Assembly: GCA_964400785.1 (NCBI GenBank)
Contig: CAYNWB010000082.1
Span: 1-6,794 of the forward strand
DNA length: 6,794 nt
Source: CAVQGZ01 sp964400785
GTDB taxonomy: Bacteria > Actinomycetota > Actinomycetes > Jiangellales > Jiangellaceae
Direction: 5' to 3'
Part shown: in pieces, positions 1-6,794 of the stretch
Layout of the letters: each line of letters starts with the position of its first letter
Numbering within the stretch: position 1 is the stretch's first letter
Made by a program: the position numbers and the translations under genes
Notes under the pieces: model-generated
What the model was told of the DNA's origin: nothing
The model's database searches: none
The model's input: only the letters and a program-made list of their open reading frames with translations

Positions 1-107
1 CCGGACTCTTCTGGACCCGCGACCGACACGGACTCCACCCAGCACAAACCGCAACCGACAGATCACCACCCTCACCCATCGAGGCCGCCTAGCGGGCCTG
101 GGGGTCG
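1..107. other. Left-edge stretch with no supportable gene
   Basis: This stretch lies downstream of the glucosidase stop codon. All three plus-strand frames are open from the window edge, and one of them (codons from position 3) ends at a TAG at 90-92, giving a 29-residue tail that would converge on the glucosidase. On the minus strand an ATG at 79 opens a frame running off the edge. None of these frames shows the strong G/C bias at third positions seen in the three real genes, and no family motif is recognisable, so I do not call a gene. A short imperfect GC hairpin (about 83-98, loop CTA, one bulge) lacks a following T-run on either strand and is not a convincing terminator. Confidence 0.5.
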
Positions 108-2780
108 TCAGTCCCGGGACGCACCCCGGCTCCGGCGAGCCAGCAGCGTGGCGACCAGCCCGGTCCAACCGGTCTGATGGCTGGCGCCCAGGCCGGCCCC
201 GTCGTCGCCGTTGAAGTACTCGTAGAAGACCGCGGCATCGCTCCAGCGTGGGTCGGTCTGAAACCGAGCCACGCCGCCGAACACCGGACGCCTCCCGTCG
301 GGGCCGGGCACGAACGTCGAGACCAGCCGGCGCCGCAGATCGGTAGCCACCTCATTCAGGGTCATCGCACGGCCCGATCCTGTGGGCATCTCCACGGTGA
401 ACTCGTCCCCGAGAACTTCGTGGAACTGCTCGAGGGCGTCCACGATGAGCACGTTGAGCGGGAACCACACCGGACCGCGCCAGTTGGAGTTGCCCCCGTA
501 CATGTCGGTCGTGGACTCGGCCGGCTCGTAGTTGACGGTACTGACGGTGCCGTCGGTGGTGACCGACACCGGCTGGTCCCGGTGACGCTTGGACAACGAG
601 CGGACGCCGGTGGGGGCGAGCATGCCTTCCTCGTCCAGCACCTCGGCCAAGATGCGCCGCAGGCGATCGGGGTCCACCAAGCCGAGCACGCCCACGCCGG
701 TGTCTGGCCGTCGGTAGACGACCCCGATCTCCGCGAGGTCGGAGGTCTCGAGGTCGTGGCGCCTCAGGAACCCGGCGAACGCGTGCCTCAGCCGCTCACT
801 GCGGTCGAGGAAACGGTTGTCGTTCGGGGCCGTGGCCAGCACCGGAAGCACCCCGACCAGTGACCGTGCACGGATGGGCTCACGGTGACCGTCAGGGTGC
901 AGGAGCTGGTCGTAGAAGAACCCGTCGGACGGGTCCCACATGCCGGCCGCCGCGATCCCCTGGGAGATGAGAGCGAAGTGCTCGAGGAACCGTGTGGCAA
1001 GGTCTTCGTAAACCGGGTCGCGCTCGGACAGGACGAGCGCCATCCGCAGCATCGTGACGGCGTAGAACGCCATCCACGCCGTGCCGTCGGACTGCTCCAA
1101 CCGGTAGCCCGGGGGCAGCTCTGAGCGGTTCACTGGGCCGATGTTGTCCAGGCCGAGAAATCCCCCGGCGAAGACGTTGTTGCCGTCAGGGTCCTGTCGG
1201 TTCAGCCACCATGTGAAGTTGATGAGCAGCTTCTGGAACACCCGGGCCAGGAAGGCCCGGTCGGTCCCCCCATCGATGAGGAACACCTGGAGGGCGGCCC
1301 AGGCGTGGACCGGCGGGTTGACGTCGGAGAAGTTCCACTCGTAGGCGGGGATCGCCCCGTTGGGGGCGGAGTACCACTCCCGCAGCATCAGGAGCAGCTG
1401 GTACTTCGCGAACGGCGGGTCGATGTGGGCGAAGGTGACCGCGTGGAACGCGAGGTCCCAGGCGGCGAACCAGGGGTACTCCCACGGGTCGGGCATGGAG
1501 ATGACGTCGTAGGCGTCCACCGTGCGCCAGGCACTGTTGCGACCGTAGAGCCGTGAAGCGGGCGGGCGAGGCTCGCCGGGGTCCCCGTCCAGCCACAACG
1601 ACACGTCGTAGCGGTAGAACTGCTTACCCCAGATCATCCCGGCGAACGCCTGGCGCATGACAGCGGCCTCGGCGGAGGTGACCGAGGTGGACGCGAGGTC
1701 GGCGTAGAACTCCTCAGCCTCGGCTTCGCGGTGTCGCAGGGTCTCCTCGAAGATGCTGCCCGACCAGTCGCTACCCGGTCGGGGCTGAGGTGAGCTGAGC
1801 GCCGACAGCATGAGCCGCAGCTCGACGGACTGGCCGGCCGGAACGTCCACGACGTACCACCAGGCCGCCTTCGTGCCCTGCTGCTGCGGGTTGACGGTGT
1901 CGGCCCCGGTGCGCACGTGGTCGTCGATGCCGTCCTTGGGGTACGGCGTGAGGGCCGGTGCAGCGGGACCGAACACACGCGGGTTGTTGGTGGTGTTCTC
2001 GCAGAACAACGCGGTCGGAGCTGTGCCATCCGGGCCGGGCGCGGCCAGAAGCTCGTAGGTGCCGAGGCGGTGGTGGGAGGCCAGCAGCCGACCGTTGTCC
2101 AGGGTCAGGGTGGGAGGACGGTGCCGGGTGCCCCAGGACCAGGTGTCGCGGAACCACACGGTCGGCAGGACGTGCAGCCGCTCGGGGTCAGGTCCCACAT
2201 TGGTGATGTGGATGCGCATCGCGATGTCGGTCGGGGTCTGCTTGGCGTAGGTGACCTCCACGACCCAGTACCGGTCCTCGTCGAAGACCCCCGTGTCGAG
2301 CAGCTCGTACTCCGGATCGTGCCGACCGCGACGAGCGTTCTCCGTGATCAGGTCGTCGTAGGGGAACGCAGCTTGCGGGTAGTGGTAGCGCCAGCGCAGC
2401 CATGAGTGGCTCGGGGTGGCGTCCAGGTACCACCAGTACTCCTTGGCGTCCTCGCCGTGGTTGCCCTGCGGGCCGGTGAGGCCGAACATGCGCTCCTTGA
2501 GGTGGCCGTCGCGTCCGTTCCACAGCGCCAGGGCCAGGCACAGGTCCTGGTGGATGTCGCTGATGCCGGCCATGCCGTCCTCGTTCCACCGGTAGGCCCG
2601 TGACCTGGCGTCCTCGTAGGGGAAGAACGCCCACGCGTCCCCGTCGGCGCTGTAGTCCTCCCGGACCGACCCCCAGGCCCGTTCGGACAGGTACGGCCCC
2701 CACTGGTGCCACGGTCCGGCCTGGAAGGGTCCGTCCTCGATGGCATCGCTGTCACGGACCCGTTCCCACTCGCTCGTCAC
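108..2780 (-). CDS. GH63/MGH1-like glucosidase, cytoplasmic, 890 aa
   Basis: Predicted glycoside hydrolase of the GH63-related group (clan GH-G, MGH1-like fold), usually annotated simply as glucosidase. It has no signal peptide or membrane segment, so it should act in the cytoplasm. Residues about 25-330 look like the N-terminal beta-sandwich region (WGPYLSERAWGSVREDYS near the start; NHGEDAKEYWWYLD at 107-120). Residues about 370-880 form the (alpha/alpha)6-barrel region. Visible active-site-type motifs are WFAAWDLAFH (437-446, D442, probably substrate binding), EQSDGTAWMAFY (562-573, D565 the likely general acid), YGGNSNWRGPVWFPLN (761-776) and FYEYFNGDDG (852-861, E854 the likely general base), then GWTGLV (871-876). 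The residue roles are inferred by analogy with YgjK and mycobacterial glucosylglycerate hydrolase. It is much longer than the roughly 450-residue glucosylglycerate hydrolases, because of the N-terminal domain. The start is a GTG with no strong Shine-Dalgarno, 13 nt after the upstream gene's stop, so translational coupling is likely; the MTSEWERVR opening fits family N-termini. Substrate unknown: a glucosyl disaccharide, glucosylglycerate or an oligoglucan are all possible. Confidence 0.9.
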   Translation of the reverse strand: MTSEWERVRDSDAIEDGPFQAGPWHQWGPYLSERAWGSVREDYSADGDAWAFFPYEDARSRAYRWNEDGMAGISDIHQDLCLALALWNGRDGHLKERMFGLTGPQGNHGEDAKEYWWYLDATPSHSWLRWRYHYPQAAFPYDDLITENARRGRHDPEYELLDTGVFDEDRYWVVEVTYAKQTPTDIAMRIHITNVGPDPERLHVLPTVWFRDTWSWGTRHRPPTLTLDNGRLLASHHRLGTYELLAAPGPDGTAPTALFCENTTNNPRVFGPAAPALTPYPKDGIDDHVRTGADTVNPQQQGTKAAWWYVVDVPAGQSVELRLMLSALSSPQPRPGSDWSGSIFEETLRHREAEAEEFYADLASTSVTSAEAAVMRQAFAGMIWGKQFYRYDVSLWLDGDPGEPRPPASRLYGRNSAWRTVDAYDVISMPDPWEYPWFAAWDLAFHAVTFAHIDPPFAKYQLLLMLREWYSAPNGAIPAYEWNFSDVNPPVHAWAALQVFLIDGGTDRAFLARVFQKLLINFTWWLNRQDPDGNNVFAGGFLGLDNIGPVNRSELPPGYRLEQSDGTAWMAFYAVTMLRMALVLSERDPVYEDLATRFLEHFALISQGIAAAGMWDPSDGFFYDQLLHPDGHREPIRARSLVGVLPVLATAPNDNRFLDRSERLRHAFAGFLRRHDLETSDLAEIGVVYRRPDTGVGVLGLVDPDRLRRILAEVLDEEGMLAPTGVRSLSKRHRDQPVSVTTDGTVSTVNYEPAESTTDMYGGNSNWRGPVWFPLNVLIVDALEQFHEVLGDEFTVEMPTGSGRAMTLNEVATDLRRRLVSTFVPGPDGRRPVFGGVARFQTDPRWSDAAVFYEYFNGDDGAGLGASHQTGWTGLVATLLARRSRGASRD

Positions 2781-2793
2781 GGTGCGGTCGCGG

Positions 2794-5286
2794 CTAGATG
2801 AAGAACTGGGCGTTCGACTCGTTGGACTCCCCGTACATCATCGCGACGCCTCCGAGCTCCACCCCGTCGATCAGGTCGTCCTTGGCGATGCCGAGAAGGT
2901 CCATGGTCATGGTGCACGCCACCAGCCGGACGCCACCCTGCTGCGCCGAGGCGATGAGCTCGGGAAGGCTCGGGACGTTGTGGTCCTTCATGATCCGCTT
3001 GATCATCGCCGGGCCTCCGCCGAGCATGTTCATCGTCGACAGTGGCATCTTCTCCGGCCCGGACGGCATCATCGCGGCGAACGCGCGATCCATCGCCGAG
3101 CGCTCCCGCTCCGGAGGGTTCTCGCGCCGCAGCGCGTTCAGCCCCCAGAACGTGAAGAACATCGACACCTCGTCGCCCATCGCCACCGAGCCGTTGGCGA
3201 GGATGAACGCTGCCAGCACCCGGTCGAAGTCACCCGAGAACACGACGAGCGTCTTCTTGTCCCGGATCCGCGCCGCGGCTCCCCCGGCGATCGGTCCTCC
3301 GCCCTTGCGGAACGTGGCGGCGTAGCCGGGGCCCTCGGGGCGGATGTCGAGCATCTCGTGGCCGTTCGTGGCGGCCCAGGCGGGCGCATCCAAGCGGAAT
3401 CCCGGGTCGGAGACGTGAACGAGCACCTCGTCGCCCGGGTTGAGCTCGTCGATCTTCTGCTGCAGCTTCATGATCGGGCCGGGGCAGGCCAGGCCGGTGC
3501 AGTCGAGGTCGACGCTGACCCCGGTGGCGGCCACGGTCACCTGCTGCGCCGCACCGGTGTTGGCTCCGGTGACCGCCTCCGCGTAGTTGACGACCGGCTC
3601 GTAGGAGTCGACGTTCTCCTGCATCGGAACGTCGTGGTAGGCGCGGAACGTGTTCATGCCACCCGAGAGCATCTTCACGTCCGTGAACCCGCGCTGCACC
3701 AGCGCCCGGTAGGCGAGGTACGACCGAAAGCCGACCGCGCAGTAGACACGCAGCGGCTCGGAGCGGTCCCAGTCCTCGCACGCCTCACGAATCGTCGGCA
3801 GAGGCACGTTGTTCGCTCCAGGCAGGTGCCAGATCGCGAACTCGGAGGGGCCTCGCACGTCGATGATGCGCGCCCCCTCGGTCGCCTCGGGGTACTCGCT
3901 CGGGTACCACAGGCTCACGTCCCCCTTGAGCAGGTTCGACCCGACGAAGCCGGCCATGTTGATGGGGTCCTTCGCCGACCCGAACGGAGGGGCGTAGGCG
4001 AGCTCGAGCTCTTGCAGGTCGAAGATCGTCATCCCGGCCTTGATGGCCGTGGACAGTACGTCGATGCGCTTGTCGACCCCGTCGAACCCGACGCACCCGG
4101 CTCCCAGCAGCTTGCCGGTCTCGGGCTCGAACAGCACCTTCAGGTGCATCTTCGCCGTGCCGGGGTAGTACCCGGCGTGCCCGGACGGATGTACCTGCAC
4201 GCGTTCGAACGGGATCCCCGCAGCGATCAGCTGCTTCTGGTTCGCGCCGGTGCCTCCGGCGACCATGTCGAACATCTTGACGATGGAGGTGCCCTGCACC
4301 GGGCTGAACGTCGTGTCCCGACCGCAGATGTTCTCCGCGGCCACCCGGCCCTGGCGGTTGGCCGGGCCGGCCAGTGGCACCAGGTAGGGCCCGGGCAGGA
4401 TCGCGTGCTCGACCTCGACCGCGTCTCCGGCGGCGAACACGTCCGGCGCGCTCGTGCGCATGTGCGCGTCCACCTTGATGCCGCCGCGCGGGCCGAGCTC
4501 GATCCCGGCATCAGCCGCCAGACTCGTGTTGGGACGAACCCCTGCGGCGAGCACCACGACGTCGGTCTCGATGATCTCGTTGTTCTTCAGCTCCACGCGC
4601 AGGCGTCCCTCGGGTGTCTCCCCGAACGCCACAGCCTGGGTACCGAGCTGCAGCGTGATGCCGAAGGCGCGCACGTAGCTCTCCATCTGCGTGGTGAGCT
4701 CCCGATCCAACGGAGGGATGATCTGGTCGGCCATCTCGACGATGACGGTCTGCACACCCCGGTGGTGGAAGTTCTCGGCCACCTCCAGCCCGATGTAGCC
4801 GGCGCCGATCACGACGGCGTGCTTCGCCGGCGGTCTGCCGTTCGACCCGTCGACGAGAGCCTTGATCGAGTCCATGTCGCCGATGCGGCGAAGCACGTGG
4901 ATGTCGGGGTGGTCGACCCCCGGCAGCGGCGGGACGAACGGTGAGGCGCCCGGGCACAGGGCCAGCGTGTCGTAGGCCTCGGTGAGCTCCTCGCCGGTGT
5001 CGACGTTGCGCACCGACACGGTCTTGGCCTCGACATCGATGGACGTGACCTCATGGCCCGTCCGGACGTCGAGGGCCAGGGACTCGTCCAGGCTCTGCGG
5101 GGTCTGCAGCAGCAGCCGGTCGCGATCGCTGATCACGTCACCGATGTGGTACGGCAGCCCGCAGTTCGCGAACGACACGTGGTGGGCCCGCTCGAACACG
5201 ACGATGTCGGCGAACTCGTCGAGCCGCCGGGTGCGCGCCGCGCACGACATGCCTGCTGCCACACCACCGACGACGACGAGCTTCAT
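2794..5286 (-). CDS. CoA-disulfide/persulfide reductase-rhodanese-TusA-DsrE fusion flavoprotein, 830 aa
   Basis: A FAD- and NAD(P)H-dependent reductase fused to three sulfur-carrier domains, expected in the cytoplasm. Residues 1 to about 455 are the CoA-disulfide reductase-like module: FAD-binding GGVAAG (7-12), the single active cysteine in SFANCGLPY (C42), the NAD(P)H site GAGYIG (161-166), the second FAD motif FAAGD (D288) and the YAPPF motif (Y431). Residues about 462-555 are a rhodanese domain with IIDVRG (474-479) and catalytic C515 in the loop CAVGFRS. Residues about 590-660 are TusA-like, with C601 in the CPGP motif and an extra cysteine at 596. Residues about 677-830 are DsrE-like (VVFSGDFDRVLAAF near 681-694; C791 in CTMTMDLLGI). 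Known relatives (CoADR-Rhd, Npsr, CoA-persulfide reductases) reduce CoA disulfide, CoA persulfide or polysulfide. Here sulfane sulfur could pass between C42, C515, C601 and C791, which is inference. The frame stays open 90 codons further upstream, but the ATG at 5286 is chosen because MKLVVVGGVAAG is the canonical N-terminus and AGAAGGAG lies 7 nt before it. It is probably the first gene of an operon with the glucosidase. No key cysteine is missing. Confidence 0.95.
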   Translation of the reverse strand: MKLVVVGGVAAGMSCAARTRRLDEFADIVVFERAHHVSFANCGLPYHIGDVISDRDRLLLQTPQSLDESLALDVRTGHEVTSIDVEAKTVSVRNVDTGEELTEAYDTLALCPGASPFVPPLPGVDHPDIHVLRRIGDMDSIKALVDGSNGRPPAKHAVVIGAGYIGLEVAENFHHRGVQTVIVEMADQIIPPLDRELTTQMESYVRAFGITLQLGTQAVAFGETPEGRLRVELKNNEIIETDVVVLAAGVRPNTSLAADAGIELGPRGGIKVDAHMRTSAPDVFAAGDAVEVEHAILPGPYLVPLAGPANRQGRVAAENICGRDTTFSPVQGTSIVKMFDMVAGGTGANQKQLIAAGIPFERVQVHPSGHAGYYPGTAKMHLKVLFEPETGKLLGAGCVGFDGVDKRIDVLSTAIKAGMTIFDLQELELAYAPPFGSAKDPINMAGFVGSNLLKGDVSLWYPSEYPEATEGARIIDVRGPSEFAIWHLPGANNVPLPTIREACEDWDRSEPLRVYCAVGFRSYLAYRALVQRGFTDVKMLSGGMNTFRAYHDVPMQENVDSYEPVVNYAEAVTGANTGAAQQVTVAATGVSVDLDCTGLACPGPIMKLQQKIDELNPGDEVLVHVSDPGFRLDAPAWAATNGHEMLDIRPEGPGYAATFRKGGGPIAGGAAARIRDKKTLVVFSGDFDRVLAAFILANGSVAMGDEVSMFFTFWGLNALRRENPPERERSAMDRAFAAMMPSGPEKMPLSTMNMLGGGPAMIKRIMKDHNVPSLPELIASAQQGGVRLVACTMTMDLLGIAKDDLIDGVELGGVAMMYGESNESNAQFFI

Positions 5287-5293
5287 GCGGTCT

Positions 5294-5301
5294 CTCCTTC
5301 T
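5294..5301 (-). promoter_or_regulatory. Shine-Dalgarno site of the sulfur-relay flavoprotein
   Basis: The minus strand reads AGAAGGAG here, ending 7 nt before the ATG at 5286. This is the strongest ribosome-binding site in the window. It fixes the start of the flavoprotein and rules out the longer open frame that would begin at 5556 inside the divergent gene. Confidence 0.85.
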
Positions 5302-5316
5302 GCTGGGCCTGCTCTC

Positions 5317-5322
5317 ACCGTA
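5317..5322 (-). promoter_or_regulatory. Possible -10 element for the minus-strand operon
   Basis: The minus strand reads TACGGT, fitting the TANNNT pattern of an actinobacterial housekeeping -10 box. It would give a short leader of about 25 nt containing the Shine-Dalgarno site. The hexamer 17 nt upstream (CCACAC) does not resemble TTGACA, so support is only from position and the partial -10 match; an alternative sigma factor or an activator could be needed. Confidence 0.25.
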
Positions 5323-5355
5323 GGGATCGGCAGGCGGCGGTGTGGCCCGTTCACG

Positions 5356-5373
5356 AAGGTCCGGAGGACTCTT
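5356..5373. repeat. Bulged inverted repeat in the divergent promoter region
   Basis: The sequence AAGGTCC-GGA-GGAC(t)CTT forms two 7-base arms around a 3-base centre, with one unpaired base in the right arm. The core GTCC-N3-GGAC is perfect. It lies between the two divergent genes, where a regulator dimer could bind, or it could form a small hairpin in a plus-strand leader. Its arms have the opposite order to the DosR-type GGGAC...GTCCC site. Short imperfect repeats arise easily in GC-rich DNA, so function is unproven. Confidence 0.3.
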
Positions 5374-5402
5374 GCGCACGGCAGGCGGGCAGAGCACACA
5401 CT
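5372..5402 (+). promoter_or_regulatory. Weak candidate promoter for the MBL gene, possibly leaderless
   Basis: TTGCGC (5372-5377) and CACACT (5397-5402) are separated by 19 bp. The -10-like hexamer keeps the A at its second and T at its sixth position but lacks the first T, and the -35-like hexamer matches only TTG well. If used, transcription would begin at about 5408-5409, at the proposed GTG start, giving a leaderless mRNA; that would explain the lack of a Shine-Dalgarno at normal distance from that GTG. Confidence 0.2.
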
Positions 5403-5407
5403 CGAAC

Positions 5408-6787
5408 GTGGCTGGCACACTGCAGTTTCTCGGCGGGGCACGGACGGTGACGGGCAGCAAGTTCCTGATCCGAGCACCCGGCCTGCACCTGCTCGTCGAC
5501 GCCGGCTTGTTCCAGGGCCTCAAGGCCCTGCGGCGGCGAAACTGGGAGCCCTTCACGATCGCACCCGATCGGCTCGATGCCGTGGTGCTGACCCACGCTC
5601 ATCTGGACCACTGTGGCTACCTGCCGGCTCTCGGTCGCCAGGGCCTGGCCTGTCCGGTGCTCGCGACCGCGGCCACCGTCGACCTGGCCACCCTGGTGCT
5701 GCGCGACTCGGCGCGGCTGCAGGAGGAGGACGCCGCCTACGCGGCCAAGGGTGGGTGGTCACGCCACGACCCGCCCGAGCCGCTGTACGACCAGGGTGAC
5801 GTCGAACGCCTGCTCCCCCGGTTCCGTGCGGTCGGATTCGGCGAGCCCGTCCGCGTGGGCACCGATGCAGCAACGATCACCCTGACACCGGCCGGCCACA
5901 TCCTCGGCTCGGCCGCGGCACAGGTGGTGCTCGACGGCCGCCGCGTGGTGGTCAGCGGAGACCTGGGCCGAGGCAACCATCCGCTGCTGGCTCCCCCGGC
6001 GCCCCGGCCGAGCGCCGACGTGGTGCTCGTGGAGTCCACCTATGGCGACCGACGTCATGGGGCGCACCCGGAGGAGGCCCTCGCGCAGGTGCTGCGCCGC
6101 ACCCTGGGCCGCGGCGGGGTTGCCGTGATCCCTGCTTTCGCCGTCGACCGCACCGAGGTGGTGCTCATGACGCTGCGACGGCTCATGGCCGATGGTCGGG
6201 TGCCCGAGGTGCCTGTGTTCGCCGACAGCCCGATGGCCCTGGGCGGCCTGGAGGTGTACCGGCGCGCGGTGGCCGAGCACGCCCCCGACGTGCGCCCGCA
6301 CCTGGCCGGCATAGACCGCGCGTTCGACCCCGGCGATCTGCGGGAGGTGCACGACGCCGCCGACTCCAAGGCCATCAACGACCCCGGATTCCCCTGCATC
6401 ATCGTGTCGGCATCGGGCATGGCCACCGGGGGACGGGTGGTGCACCATCTCAAGCACCTGCTGCCCGACCCGCGCAACTCCGTCGTGCTGGTCGGGTTCC
6501 AGGCGGTCGGCACGCGCGGGCGCGCCCTGGTCGACGGTGCGACCCAGCTGAAGATGCACGGCCGCTACGTGCCGGTGCGGGCGGAGGTGGTCACGGTGGA
6601 GGGCTTCTCCGTCCATGCCGACAGCGACGAGCTGATCGCCTGGCTCGACTCCGGCCCCGACGAGCCCGAGGTGGTGTACGTCGTGCACGGCGAGCCCGAC
6701 GGCTCGGCTGCTTTCGCCGAGCGGGTGCGCGCGGAGCTCGGCTGGATGGCGGTCGTCCCCGAGGACGGCGAGATCGTCCGTCTCTAG
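5408..6787 (+). CDS. MBL-fold/beta-CASP RNA-processing hydrolase, 459 aa
   Basis: Predicted zinc-dependent ribonuclease of the metallo-beta-lactamase/beta-CASP superfamily, the bacterial CPSF73-like group (TTHA0252 type, about 430 aa), not the longer RNase J. Numbering from the GTG at 5408, visible motifs are THAHLDH (62-68, metal ligands H63, H65, D67, H68), PAGHILGSA (H164), VVSGDLGR (D185), beta-CASP motif A VESTYGDR (E209), FADSPMA (271-277), SASGMATGGR (334-343), MHGRYVPVRAE (H384, motif B) and GFSVHADSDEL (H403, motif C). All expected catalytic residues are present, so it should be active, in the cytoplasm, on RNA. The start is uncertain: the frame is open back to a GTG at 5342, and a TTG at 5372 follows GGAGG (5363-5367) by only 4 nt. 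The GTG at 5408 is preferred because GTLQFLGGARTVTGSKF is where family members begin. It is divergent from the sulfur-relay operon, so the two may share control. The stop is TAG at 6785-6787, just before the window ends. Confidence 0.92.
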   Translation: MAGTLQFLGGARTVTGSKFLIRAPGLHLLVDAGLFQGLKALRRRNWEPFTIAPDRLDAVVLTHAHLDHCGYLPALGRQGLACPVLATAATVDLATLVLRDSARLQEEDAAYAAKGGWSRHDPPEPLYDQGDVERLLPRFRAVGFGEPVRVGTDAATITLTPAGHILGSAAAQVVLDGRRVVVSGDLGRGNHPLLAPPAPRPSADVVLVESTYGDRRHGAHPEEALAQVLRRTLGRGGVAVIPAFAVDRTEVVLMTLRRLMADGRVPEVPVFADSPMALGGLEVYRRAVAEHAPDVRPHLAGIDRAFDPGDLREVHDAADSKAINDPGFPCIIVSASGMATGGRVVHHLKHLLPDPRNSVVLVGFQAVGTRGRALVDGATQLKMHGRYVPVRAEVVTVEGFSVHADSDELIAWLDSGPDEPEVVYVVHGEPDGSAAFAERVRAELGWMAVVPEDGEIVRL

Positions 6788-6794
6788 AGCAACA

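Noticed and set aside
3..92. C-terminal end of a plus-strand gene converging on the glucosidase.
   Set aside because: Only 29 codons, all three frames are open there, third-position G/C is not raised as in the real genes, and no family is recognisable.
83..98. GC hairpin as a terminator between the glucosidase end and the window edge.
   Set aside because: The stem is short and bulged, and no T-run follows on either strand.
111..120. Perfect 10-bp palindrome GTCCCGGGAC.
   Set aside because: It lies in the last codons of the glucosidase, and such short palindromes are expected by chance in GC-rich coding DNA.
177..863. A 228-codon plus-strand open frame opposite the glucosidase C-terminus.
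   Set aside because: Antisense shadow of the GH63-like barrel coding region; no motif or ribosome-binding site of its own.
2740..4944. A 734-codon open frame on the plus strand opposite the flavoprotein.
   Set aside because: It is the antisense shadow of a well-supported gene in GC-rich DNA. The translation is rich in Arg, His, Val and Asp, and has no recognisable domain; the minus-strand gene carries multiple exact family motifs.
5341..5356. A CRP/FNR-like site, TGTGG then TCACG.
   Set aside because: The half-sites are 5 bp apart rather than the required 6, so the GTG and CAC cores are out of register for a CRP-family dimer.
5287..5556. A 90-residue N-terminal extension of the flavoprotein frame.
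   Set aside because: It overlaps the divergent MBL gene, is Arg/Pro-rich and without homology-like features, and the internal ATG at 5286 has a strong Shine-Dalgarno and the canonical FAD-binding N-terminus.
5759..6688. A 309-codon minus-strand open frame opposite the MBL gene.
   Set aside because: Antisense shadow; the plus-strand frame holds every MBL and beta-CASP motif.

Overview
The window comes from a high-GC bacterium, most likely an actinobacterium. The evidence is the strongly G/C-rich third codon positions in all three genes, the use of GTG starts, and protein families typical of actinobacterial stress or redox islands. No genus can be assigned from the sequence alone.

Layout: three complete genes fill almost everything. 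On the minus strand, a four-domain sulfur-handling flavoprotein (2794-5286) is followed after 13 nt by a large GH63/MGH1-like glucosidase (108-2780). The short gap and shared strand suggest an operon transcribed right to left. On the plus strand, reading away from the pair, a metallo-beta-lactamase/beta-CASP ribonuclease-type protein runs from 5408 to 6787. The only real intergenic region (about 120 bp, 5287-5407) is a divergent promoter region. It holds a clear Shine-Dalgarno for the flavoprotein, a bulged inverted repeat, and weak promoter-like hexamers. The first 107 bases show no gene I can support. No tRNA, rRNA, CRISPR array, insertion sequence or phage element was seen.

Functional reading: the flavoprotein joins a CoA-disulfide/persulfide reductase module to rhodanese, TusA and DsrE-like sulfur carriers, so one chain holds a complete set of persulfide-relay cysteines. 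The glucosidase has the two-part build of cytoplasmic GH63-related enzymes and probably releases glucose from a small glucoside or storage glycan, but its substrate is not evident. The MBL protein keeps every metal ligand and beta-CASP motif expected of an RNA-processing hydrolase. A shared role in redox or energy stress (thiol/persulfide balance, mobilising stored glucose, RNA turnover) is an inference from proximity only.

Nothing here is an obviously new system. The most notable items are the four-domain sulfur relay, its tight coupling to a glycoside hydrolase, and the undecided start and inverted repeat in the divergent promoter region.
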